DNA of 20,583 nucleotides, from positions 1 to 20,583 of the forward strand of contig JBNKDD010000080.1 in assembly GCA_050288085.1 (NCBI GenBank), read 5' to 3'. Position numbers and translations under genes: made by a program. Shown here in pieces: positions 1 to 6,530 of the stretch (positions are counted from its first letter, which is position 1; each line of letters starts with the position of its first letter). The notes under the pieces are model-generated. The model searched no databases. It was not told the DNA's origin and was given only the letters and a program-made list of their open reading frames with translations. The stretch comes from JBNKDD01 sp050288085 (GTDB lineage Bacteria; Chloroflexota; Anaerolineae; Aggregatilineales; UBA3940).

Positions 1-4
1 TGTT

Positions 5-55
5 CGTAGGGGCGTTTCGCGAAGCGCCCTGGGCGGCTCACGAGCCGCCCCTACG
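5..55. repeat. Composite palindromic repeat, GTAGGGGCG-arm family
   Basis: Outer arms CGTAGGGGCG (5-14) and CGCCCCTACG (46-55) are exact reverse complements. Between them lie two back-to-back near-palindromes: one built on TTCGCGAA (10-29), the other on GGCTCACGAGCC (31-50). The same outer arms recur at 6464-6491 and 10381-10409 with different cores, so this is a REP-like dispersed family. No coding function is apparent. Confidence 0.75.
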
Positions 56-73
56 AGTATATGGTTGGGATTA

Positions 74-106
74 GAAAAAAACAAAGCCTGGATATTTATC
101 CAGGCT
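74..106 (-). terminator. Intrinsic terminator of tRNA-Leu
   Basis: On the minus strand a perfect 10-bp stem (AGCCTGGATA / TATCCAGGCT, 85-94 with 97-106) is followed by a T-rich run (TTTGTTTTTTT, 74-84). It begins 7 bases after the tRNA 3' end, as expected for a monocistronic tRNA transcript. Confidence 0.9.
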
Positions 107-112
107 GTTTAG

Positions 113-196
113 TGCCGGAGGTGGGACTCGAACCCACACGTCCCAGGGGACAATGCATTTTGAATGCATCGCGTCAGCCAATTGCGCCACTCCGGC
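113..196 (-). tRNA. tRNA-Leu (anticodon CAA)
   Basis: Read on the minus strand, the acceptor stem is GCCGGAG / CTCCGGC with discriminator A73. The D arm contains AATTGGCTGA. The anticodon stem ATGCA/TGCAT encloses loop TTCAAAA, giving anticodon CAA, which reads UUG codons. A class II variable arm (GTCCC-CTG-GGAC) and the T arm GTGGG-TTCGAGT-CCCAC complete the cloverleaf. The long variable arm and A73 fit leucine identity. The 3' CCA is not encoded. A consensus-like promoter lies just upstream and an intrinsic terminator just downstream, so it is probably a single-gene transcript. Confidence 0.95.
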
Positions 197-208
197 GGAT
201 GATTAAAA

Positions 209-237
209 AGTATAAGCCAATTGTGGCTGATCGTCAA
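209..237 (-). promoter_or_regulatory. Sigma-A-type promoter for tRNA-Leu
   Basis: On the minus strand, -35 TTGACG (232-237) and -10 TATACT (209-214) are separated by exactly 17 bp. The predicted start, about 7 bases past the -10 box, leaves only a few leader bases before tRNA position 1. The spacer holds a small inverted repeat, AGCCA-ATTG-TGGCT (215-228). Confidence 0.8.
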
Positions 238-270
238 CATTTTGATCGCAGAAGTTTTATGACATTTTCA

Positions 271-360
271 GTAAAGCAGCTTTACCCCCCATCCTCGCTG
301 ATGCTCGGATTCGCCCCCCTTGCAAGGGGGGCAGATACCGCTTTTGCGGTAGCAGGGGGT
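271..360. repeat. Cluster of small hairpins / inverted-repeat element
   Basis: This gap between the tRNA and the channel gene holds three perfect inverted repeats. They are GTAAAGC-A-GCTTTAC (271-285), CCCCCCTT-GC-AAGGGGGG (314-331) and TACCGC-TTTT-GCGGTA (336-351). The latter two are bracketed by ACCCCCC (284-290) and AGGGGGT (353-360). It resembles a short non-coding inverted-repeat insertion. It could also serve as the 3' end structure of the minus-strand channel mRNA, though no clear U-run follows. Confidence 0.45.
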
Positions 361-385
361 GGTGGAAATAGCTCTGCACTCCCCG

Positions 386-1462
386 CTATTGTTCTCGTTT
401 TTGGCCTGCCAGCCGGATCGGTGAGCGGTCGGATACCCAGGGCGCGTAGGGGGCCATCGTCCGGGCGGCCAGGCGGAGCAGCACTGTATCATAGTTGACG
501 CGCCATCCGGCAAAGTCCTGCCAGGCCTGATCCAGGTCTGCCTTGATCGGGACACCCTGCCCGGCCAGCGTTTCACAGGCTTCGATGAACTCCCGCTTGC
601 TGATGCTGATCGGATCGTCGGGGGCCGGGTCGGGATCATATTCGATGTTGGTGAAAAAATCGGCGATGTGCCGTAAAGCCAGGTAACCGGCCCGGATGCA
701 GAGATCGGCCTTTACATCTCTCGGAATATCGATGGCTGAAACGGTCAGGGCGGCGGCATCTAAAACTGTACCGGCTGCCGTGATCCAGGAGTGCTGCGGC
801 TGCGGCGACCGGAAAAAGACCAGGGGAGCCAATGAGGTATGGCTCTCATCTACCTCGGCGAACCACACCTCCCAGCGTGACCAGACTTCGCCCAGTTGAT
901 CCAGCCGCCCCAATCGCGCGGCCCGGCTTAACATGGTGATGGCGGAGTGGGGCGATCCGGCCCTGATCTCTAACAGCGTGACCAGTGTCTCGCGCCGGGA
1001 AAAGGTCGAGTACATGGTCGGCAGGTAGGCGATCAGCAGGGCGATCAGGATCAGGCCGATAGTCGCCTCGGAGAAGGCCAGCAGCGTCTCGGCCAGATTA
1101 TCGACCGGGGCGAATCCCAGGGTCAACAAGGATGACCCGCTCAACAAAAAGGCATCGTAAACAGGCCGGACGCCGATCCCCCAGAAGATGGCCGTATAGC
1201 CAATCGTTACAAAGATGAGCCAGACGATAGGCATGGTCAATAGTGCTGCCGGGGCAAAGTGCGCCATGATCCGGTCGCGCTCTTCATAGGTGTTGGCTTT
1301 GCGGAGTGGAATCTGGAAGATGACATTCATGGCTCTGAACACCCAGCGCGTCAACCAGACGTTATCACTGCGCGGCAGTACCACCATCCGAACGGCTGCC
1401 GCGATGGTTATCATAATCAGGGTTGCGCCAAGTGAGACTGTTAAAATGTTAATGATAATCAT
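386..1462 (-). CDS. Two-TM potassium-channel-like membrane protein
   Basis: The 358-aa protein has an N-terminal membrane segment (about 1-30). A channel-like unit follows: TM (about 72-98), pore loop ending in SLLTLGF (filter T114-L115-G116-F117), then TM (about 127-150). This matches the Ion_trans_2 TM-P-TM layout with a TLGF variant of the TVGYG selectivity filter. The soluble part (about 155-358) begins FSRRE and contains an ESH...FFRSPQ...SW...LDAAAL stretch that I recall from bacterial proteins annotated as two-pore-domain potassium channels. It is probably a tetrameric inner-membrane cation channel with a cytoplasmic regulatory domain. The ATG at 1462 has no clear Shine-Dalgarno, so a start at Met17 is possible. 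The gene is transcribed alone, divergent from the sensor operon. The fold is likely; ion selectivity is inferred only from the filter. Confidence 0.75.
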   Translation of the reverse strand: MIIINILTVSLGATLIMITIAAAVRMVVLPRSDNVWLTRWVFRAMNVIFQIPLRKANTYEERDRIMAHFAPAALLTMPIVWLIFVTIGYTAIFWGIGVRPVYDAFLLSGSSLLTLGFAPVDNLAETLLAFSEATIGLILIALLIAYLPTMYSTFSRRETLVTLLEIRAGSPHSAITMLSRAARLGRLDQLGEVWSRWEVWFAEVDESHTSLAPLVFFRSPQPQHSWITAAGTVLDAAALTVSAIDIPRDVKADLCIRAGYLALRHIADFFTNIEYDPDPAPDDPISISKREFIEACETLAGQGVPIKADLDQAWQDFAGWRVNYDTVLLRLAARTMAPYAPWVSDRSPIRLAGQKREQ

Positions 1463-1519
1463 AATCTGTTTGTATTCTCGCCGATGAGGTAAAAGGATTT
1501 GCTTTGAAGGACAAAAATA

Positions 1520-1549
1520 ATTCTATCGAGCACGACTTAAGCTATTCAA
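1520..1549 (-). promoter_or_regulatory. Candidate promoter for the channel gene
   Basis: On the minus strand, TTGAAT (1544-1549) and TAGAAT (1520-1525) are separated by 18 bp. This gives an mRNA leader of about 50 bases before the ATG at 1462. The match is reasonable but not perfect. Confidence 0.4.
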
Positions 1550-1594
1550 CCCTATATACAAGGTCATATGGTCAGGTGGGGCCAACTATTGTAG

Positions 1595-1645
1595 TATAAT
1601 CAGAGTGACGGCACATTTGTTGTGCATTCCACCCCGCACTATAAT
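1595..1645 (+). promoter_or_regulatory. Two candidate -10 boxes upstream of the sensor operon
   Basis: The divergent gap 1463-1762 has no gene. It holds two perfect TATAAT hexamers on the plus strand at 1595-1600 and 1640-1645. The second has TTGTTG (1617-1622) 17 bp upstream, a weak -35 match; the first has no convincing -35. Either could drive the operon starting at 1763, leaving a leader of more than 100 bases. Confidence 0.4.
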
Positions 1646-1762
1646 TGACTTGGCAGTGATGGACTCAGATCTGGTAGATACCAATTTCTGATAATCAAAC
1701 GAAAAGTATCATGTTGCGCGGGGTGAGAAATCATGACCCACCATTGCTCGAAAAGCTGAGAT

Positions 1763-2992
1763 ATGTCTGAACGGAAAGATAAAATCCTGATCATCAATCA
1801 AGACCTCGACGAGACGACTAACTTTGTCGAGGGTGCACTCATACCCTTTGGGTATGATGTGACGGCGGCCATGGATGGCGGACAAGCTATCTCTCTGGCC
1901 TTGTCCGATCCCCCCGACGTGATCGTACTCAGCCTGGACTTGCGGGGCTTGAGCGGCAATGACGTATTGTCCGCCTTAAACTCCCAGTCGATTGAGGCCC
2001 CGGTGATCGCTCTGGCCGACGAAGGCTACGAGTTAGAGGCGCTTCAGGCATTTCGGTTGGGGGCCAAAGACTACCTTTCGCGCCCCTTCCGGGAGACGGA
2101 GCTGATCCAGGCTATTGAGCGGGCCTTGAATGAGGTCCGGCTGCGACGTGACCGGGAAATGCTGGTCAGCGAAGTGCAGTATGCGGCTAATGCCGCCGAA
2201 CAGCACTTACGCGAGCTGAAAACCCTGATGGGGATCGGTAAATCTGTGACGTCGCTCCGGCGGCTGGATGATGTGTTCGACCTGGTGATCCGGGCGGCCA
2301 TCCACCTGACGTCGGCGGAGTCGGCGGGGCTGTTCCTGAAGGACGAACAGGCCAATGCCCTGGTACTACGTCACGGACACAATCTGAGCCGCAACCTGAT
2401 CGACCGGATCGGGAAGCCGGTTCAGGACGACCTGGCGATGTTGGTCATGAATGCGCAGGAAACTTACATCGCCGATGGGGAAAGTTTGCGAAACTTCCGC
2501 CCGGCTCAGGAGGGCGCACAGGCGATCATTTATGCGCCTCTGGTCGTCAACGAGCAGGCTTTTGGCCTGTTGTGGGTTGCCAATTCGCGGCTGGCTTTTG
2601 CTCCTCATATGGCCGATATCATGACGGCGCTGGTGGACTATGCGGCTATTGCGATTGTGAATGGTCGGTTGTTTGCTGCCATGCATCGCCGCTCCAAGCA
2701 GCTTGAGCAGATGTATCGCCAACTGCATGCCCAGCAGCAGGAGCTTCAACAACAGGTTTCTGGCAGTGGGGCGTCGCAGTCACAGCAGACGGATGGTGTA
2801 GACCCGGCGGTTTTAGATCAACTGCGCGGGCCGCTGACCCATCTGCTGGGTAATATGAATCTGTTCCGCACCGGGGAATTAGGGTCTTTATCCGCTCAAA
2901 ATCAGGCTGCCGTTGACGTTATGCATCGCCAGTTGGAAGAGTTGATCGGCTTGATCGATAGCGTCATGCCAATAGGACATGGAAGCAGGTGA
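1763..2992 (+). CDS. Degenerate receiver-GAF-DHp-like signalling protein
   Basis: The 409-aa cytoplasmic protein has three parts. A receiver-like domain (about 7-125) comes first, then a GAF domain (about 150-300), a Gln-rich coiled-coil-like stretch (about 305-335) and a DHp/HisKA-like segment (about 348-402). The receiver lacks its chemistry. The acidic pair is Asn12-Gln13, the phosphoacceptor position is Ser57 (VLSLDLRGLSG), the switch Thr position is Ala85 and the conserved Lys is Arg107 (LSRPF). The C-terminal helix reads DQLRGPLTHLLG, where a kinase would read SHELRTPLT; the His is Asp352, and no ATPase domain follows. Its GAF domain is clearly paralogous to that of the next protein (shared IGKSVTSL and DYAAIAIVN). 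The stop overlaps the next start by 4 bases, so the two are probably translationally coupled. It is likely a non-catalytic partner or scaffold of the downstream kinase; that role is inferred. Confidence 0.85.
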   Translation: MSERKDKILIINQDLDETTNFVEGALIPFGYDVTAAMDGGQAISLALSDPPDVIVLSLDLRGLSGNDVLSALNSQSIEAPVIALADEGYELEALQAFRLGAKDYLSRPFRETELIQAIERALNEVRLRRDREMLVSEVQYAANAAEQHLRELKTLMGIGKSVTSLRRLDDVFDLVIRAAIHLTSAESAGLFLKDEQANALVLRHGHNLSRNLIDRIGKPVQDDLAMLVMNAQETYIADGESLRNFRPAQEGAQAIIYAPLVVNEQAFGLLWVANSRLAFAPHMADIMTALVDYAAIAIVNGRLFAAMHRRSKQLEQMYRQLHAQQQELQQQVSGSGASQSQQTDGVDPAVLDQLRGPLTHLLGNMNLFRTGELGSLSAQNQAAVDVMHRQLEELIGLIDSVMPIGHGSR

Positions 2993-4893
2993 CCGGAGAA
3001 CGTATCCTTGTCGTAGACGACAGCGCCAGAATGCGCGATTTTCTTGCCAATTCCGTCCTGGGGATGGAGGGGTATATTGTTGACGTGGCCTGGGATGGCG
3101 TCGAAGGATTGGCCTCGGCCCTGACCAATAACCCCGACCTGATCATCACCGATCTGGCTATGCCGGAGATGGACGGCCTCGAAATGGTCGAGGAACTGCG
3201 GCAGAATGATCGCCAGATTCCGGTGATTCTGATCACCGGTGAGGGATCAGAACAAATTGCCGTTCGCGCCCTGCGGGCGGGTGTGATGGACTACTTCGTC
3301 AAACCCTTTGAGGAAGAAGACCTCCGCCAGGCTATCAAGCGCATTTTGCGATCCACCAGGGTCGGTGCGCTGCGGGCCGGTATCCCCGATCAGCGCCGTT
3401 TACAGGCGCTCAACACCCTGATTGCAATCGGTAAATCGGTGACCTCACTACTCGACCTGGAGTTGATCCTGTCGCGGGTGGTCGAGGCGGCTGTCTATTT
3501 ATCTGGCGCAGAAGAAGGCGCTATGATGCTGATCGATCAGGACAGCGGGGAACTTTACGTTCGCGTCGCCAAGAACATTGAAGCCGGGCTGCGGAGTATG
3601 CGTCTCCAGGTGAAGGACAGCCTGGCCGGTCGGGTGGTCGATTCGGGCGAACCGCTGTTGATCAGCGGCCAGGGGATGCAGAAAATCAAGACTCGCTACC
3701 TGGTGAAGAGTTTGCTCTACGTGCCGTTGAAGGTTGGCGAGCAGATTATCGGTGTGCTGGGTCTATACAACCGGGTAACGGATCGGGTGATCTCCAACCA
3801 GGATGTCAGCCTGATCAAAGCCCTGGCTGATTATGCGGCGATTGCGATTGTCAATGCACAGCATTATACCGAAGCCGAGTCCGAGCGTTCCCGTTTCAAG
3901 CGGGTATTCGACCATATCCAGCAGCCAAACTTGTTGGTGGACGATGATGGCCGGGTGACCTATGCCAATCCGGCGGCCTGGGAACTGTTGGGCATCAAAG
4001 CGCCGGTTGGCCAGTATTTATCCGATCTGATCGATAACTCGGCTTTACTGGATTTGTTGGGTGATACGGAAAGAGATGGCGCGGCGCGGGGAGAAGTTTC
4101 CCTGCTCGACGGGCGCATCTTCCATGCCTGGCTGAAATATGTTGATGGCGTGGGCTATGCTATTTCCTTACAGGAAATTACCAACCTGAAGGAACTGGAT
4201 CGTGTCAAGACCGATGCCATCATGACGATCTCTCACGATCTGCGCTCCCCGCTGACGGCGGTGTTAAGCTACGTCGATCTGATCACCAGGGTTGGTGAAC
4301 TGAACGAGCAGCAGGCCGATATGGCCGACAAGGTCAAGACCAGTGTACAGGTGATCACCAACCTGGTCAGTGATTTATTGGAGATGGGGCGGCTCGAAGC
4401 CGGGTTGGATCAGCAGCGTGAAGCGATCTCTGTGGTGGATATGACCCGCTATGTGGTTGACGCGGTCCGGGGTCGGGCGGACATGAAAAGCCAGAACGTG
4501 ATCGTCGAGCTGACCGAACAGGATACAACCGTACTCGGCGCGCCCAGCCGCCTGCGGCGCGTGCTGCTCAACCTGGTAGATAATGCGATCAAATATACGC
4601 CGGACGGCGGTGAGGTTGAGGTTAGCGTTTTTCGCGAATCCGAACAGGTGATGGTATCGATTTCGGATACCGGCATCGGGATCGATGCTGATGATCTGCC
4701 CTTCGTATTCGAGAAGTTTTACCGGGTGGCGGATGTCGAGACAACGCATGAGGGGACCGGGCTTGGCTTGAATATCGTCAAGACCATTATCGAAGACCAC
4801 GATGGGCGTATCTGGGTAGACAGCTACCCCGGTGAGGGGACGACCTTTACGATTGTCCTGCCTCTCCATCACAATTCCCAGAATGGCTCCTGA
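2989..4893 (+). CDS. Hybrid histidine kinase, REC-GAF-PAS-HisKA-HATPase
   Basis: The 634-aa soluble sensor kinase has an N-terminal receiver (about 4-120) with intact Asp10/Asp11, phosphoacceptor Asp55 (ITDLAMPEMDG), Thr83 and Lys105 (VKPF). A GAF domain (about 135-300) and a short PAS-like region (about 305-400, DDDGRVTYANPAAWELLG) follow. HisKA has the H-box SHDLRSPLT with His416. The HATPase_c domain has N-box LLNLVDNAIKYT, G1 DTGIGI (Asp560), F-box FEKFYRV and G2 GTGLGL. No membrane segment is visible, so it should sense an intracellular cue, through GAF/PAS or through phosphorylation of its own receiver by another kinase. The GTG start lies in GTGA, overlapping the stop of the preceding gene, with GGAAG upstream. 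No DNA-binding regulator is encoded nearby, so its output partner is outside the window. Confidence 0.93.
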   Translation: MTGERILVVDDSARMRDFLANSVLGMEGYIVDVAWDGVEGLASALTNNPDLIITDLAMPEMDGLEMVEELRQNDRQIPVILITGEGSEQIAVRALRAGVMDYFVKPFEEEDLRQAIKRILRSTRVGALRAGIPDQRRLQALNTLIAIGKSVTSLLDLELILSRVVEAAVYLSGAEEGAMMLIDQDSGELYVRVAKNIEAGLRSMRLQVKDSLAGRVVDSGEPLLISGQGMQKIKTRYLVKSLLYVPLKVGEQIIGVLGLYNRVTDRVISNQDVSLIKALADYAAIAIVNAQHYTEAESERSRFKRVFDHIQQPNLLVDDDGRVTYANPAAWELLGIKAPVGQYLSDLIDNSALLDLLGDTERDGAARGEVSLLDGRIFHAWLKYVDGVGYAISLQEITNLKELDRVKTDAIMTISHDLRSPLTAVLSYVDLITRVGELNEQQADMADKVKTSVQVITNLVSDLLEMGRLEAGLDQQREAISVVDMTRYVVDAVRGRADMKSQNVIVELTEQDTTVLGAPSRLRRVLLNLVDNAIKYTPDGGEVEVSVFRESEQVMVSISDTGIGIDADDLPFVFEKFYRVADVETTHEGTGLGLNIVKTIIEDHDGRIWVDSYPGEGTTFTIVLPLHHNSQNGS

Positions 4894-4951
4894 CGGCTCC
4901 CGAAAATTCAGCAACGCAATACAGATACAGTTCAATAGGATGGGTATTCAA

Positions 4952-5305
4952 ATGGTTGGAGGTTGGGTGTTCCGGCTGTTGGGTGGGCCTAAACGAATCT
5001 CCCGTGACAGCACCAAAGAAACAGAAGCTGAAGGTACTGGGGGCGAAGACGACCCTGAGTCGTGGGTGCCTGTGCTGATGGTCTTTGACCAGGTACAGGC
5101 GAGAGTTATCACTGCCCGCTTACAGGATGAGGGTATTCCAGCCCATATGCGACAGGAGGCAGCCAGTTCAGCTATACCAGTAGTCGTTGGCATCCTGGGT
5201 CGGATCGACATCATGGTACCGAAATTGATGGAAGAAAAAGCCCTGGCATTGATTGATGCATTGCTAGGCTCAGATGAGTCCCCAGTGGATCTCGGTAAGA
5301 ACTAG
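4952..5305 (+). CDS. DUF2007-type small protein
   Basis: The 117-aa protein has a linker rich in charged and small residues, then a C-terminal domain (about 48-108). That domain runs VPVLMVFDQVQARVITARLQDEGIP, ends IDIMVPKLMEEKALALIDALL, and resembles DUF2007, a small ACT/GlnB-like alpha-beta domain of unproven signalling role. The ATG at 4952 is preferred because AGGATG lies 9 bases upstream. In-frame starts at 4940 or 4832 are possible, but 4940 lacks a Shine-Dalgarno and 4832 lies inside the kinase gene. It sits 58 bases after the kinase and may be the last gene of that operon. Confidence 0.7.
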   Translation: MVGGWVFRLLGGPKRISRDSTKETEAEGTGGEDDPESWVPVLMVFDQVQARVITARLQDEGIPAHMRQEAASSAIPVVVGILGRIDIMVPKLMEEKALALIDALLGSDESPVDLGKN

Positions 5306-5311
5306 TTTTCA

Positions 5312-5440
5312 AGTGAGTAGACCTCACCCCCTTCCGAGCCGCCAGGGGCGGCTCTCCTTCCCCCACTCCGGTCAGCTTCGCAGACTCGTGGAGAGGGGGC
5401 AGATCGAGCGCAGGGAGATCGGGGGTGAGGTAAACTGACT
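5312..5440. repeat. 129-bp element with 20-bp imperfect terminal inverted repeats (MITE-like)
   Basis: The left end (5312-5331) reads AGTGAGTAGACCTCACCCCC. The right end, read on the opposite strand (5440-5421), is AGTCAGTTTACCTCACCCCC, matching at 17 of 20 positions, the inner 11 exactly. Inside are a hairpin GAGCCGCC-AGG-GGCGGCTC (5336-5354) and a looser one built on CCCCCAC / GTGGAGAGGGGG. There is no ORF of its own and no obvious target-site duplication. It begins 6 bases after a stop codon and ends 23 bases before the next start. Confidence 0.6.
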
Positions 5441-5463
5441 AATCACACGCCGGGAACAAACCT

Positions 5464-6441
5464 ATGGCAAAAACCCAGCATAATGCAATCACCGATGTTC
5501 CGGGTATCAAAGTCGGCCACGCAGACAACCCGGAAGCGATCACCGGCTGCACGGTCGTTCTATGTGAAGATGGTGCAGTAGGGGGCGTCGATCAGCGGGG
5601 CGGTGCACCCGGTACGCGGGAAACCGATCTGCTGCGCCCGATGCACCTGGTTGAAAAAGTACACGCGGTGCTGCTGTCCGGCGGCAGCGCGTTTGGGTTA
5701 AGCGCCGCTGATGGCGTGATGGCCTATCTCGAAGAGAAGAAGGTTGGCGTGGACGTCGGCGTGGCGCATGTGCCTATCGTCCCGACTGCGATCTTGTTTG
5801 ACCTGGATATCGGGCAGGCGGATGTCCGACCTGATGCCCAGATGGGGCGGGCGGCCTGCGAATCGGCCAGCGATGGCCCGGTTGAGCAGGGGAATGCCGG
5901 TGCCGGTATGGGGGCCAGTGTGGGGCGGATGTTTGGCCCTGGCTTCCAGATGAAGGGCGGTATCGGGACGGCCAGCGTTGACCTGGGCGGCGGATTGGTC
6001 GTAGGTGCGCTGATGGCGGTCAACTGCTTTGGTGACGTAGTCGATCCGGCAACCGGCGCGATTCTGGCCGGGGTGCGCCGTCCACCCGGCGGGAAGGAAT
6101 TAGCCGATACACTGGCGAGCATGCCGAGCATGGTCGGAAAGGCGACGCTCAACTTTGCCTCGCGCAATACGGTGATCGGCGTGGTGGCGACCAACGCCCG
6201 GTTGACCAAAGAAGAAGTTAACAAGGTCGCGCAGATGGCCCACAACGGATTGGCCCGCACCATCCGACCGGCGCATACCCTGTTTGATGGGGATACGATC
6301 TTTGCGTTGGCGCTTGGCAAGAAGAAAGCCGATCTGAATCTGGTCGGTGCGTATGCCGCCGAGGTGGTCGCCGAGGCGATCATCAATGGTGTACGGGCGG
6401 CGGTGACGTTGGGCGGTCGGCCCGCTGCGGGAGATTTATAA
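5464..6441 (+). CDS. P1/DmpA-family (S58) aminopeptidase
   Basis: The 325-aa protein is of the DmpA / NylC / P1 N-terminal-nucleophile family, with L-aminopeptidase, D-esterase or omega-amide hydrolase members. It starts with the family hallmark ITDVPGIKVGHA and contains LLSGGSAFGLSAADGV and Gly-rich segments (GNAGAGMGASVG). Late in the protein is FASRNTVIGVVATNA. By analogy with NylC, self-cleavage is expected between Asn235 and Thr236, making Thr236 the nucleophile and giving alpha (about 235 aa) and beta (about 90 aa) chains. No signal peptide is visible, so it should be cytoplasmic. Substrate cannot be read from sequence. It sits alone between two repeat elements, and its Shine-Dalgarno is weak. 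Confidence 0.88.
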   Translation: MAKTQHNAITDVPGIKVGHADNPEAITGCTVVLCEDGAVGGVDQRGGAPGTRETDLLRPMHLVEKVHAVLLSGGSAFGLSAADGVMAYLEEKKVGVDVGVAHVPIVPTAILFDLDIGQADVRPDAQMGRAACESASDGPVEQGNAGAGMGASVGRMFGPGFQMKGGIGTASVDLGGGLVVGALMAVNCFGDVVDPATGAILAGVRRPPGGKELADTLASMPSMVGKATLNFASRNTVIGVVATNARLTKEEVNKVAQMAHNGLARTIRPAHTLFDGDTIFALALGKKKADLNLVGAYAAEVVAEAIINGVRAAVTLGGRPAAGDL

Positions 6442-6463
6442 TATAAACCAGGGATACACATGG

Positions 6464-6491
6464 GTAGGGGCGAGATATATCTCGCCCCTAC
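6464..6491. repeat. 28-bp perfect palindrome, GTAGGGGCG-arm family
   Basis: Arms GTAGGGGCGAGATA and TATCTCGCCCCTAC meet with no spacer. It begins 22 bases after the peptidase stop. The element at 10381-10409 has the same core with one extra G. It could form a strong 3' hairpin in mRNA, but no U-run follows. Confidence 0.8.
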
Positions 6492-6530
6492 GACCAGATC
6501 ATTTTCAAATCCTGACAGAGAATTGTTGAT

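Noticed and set aside
61..498. 145-aa open frame on the plus strand
   Set aside because: It runs through the tRNA-Leu gene, its promoter, the hairpin cluster and the end of the channel gene on the other strand. No ribosome site or recognisable domain.
4832..4951. Longer N-terminus for the DUF2007 protein
   Set aside because: It would start inside the kinase gene in another frame, and the extra residues look like out-of-frame translation. The later ATG has a better ribosome site.
1763..5305. Possible defence or phage-related signalling system
   Set aside because: GAF/REC kinases can accompany many functions; no nuclease, effector, toxin or phage gene is nearby, so nothing supports a defence role.
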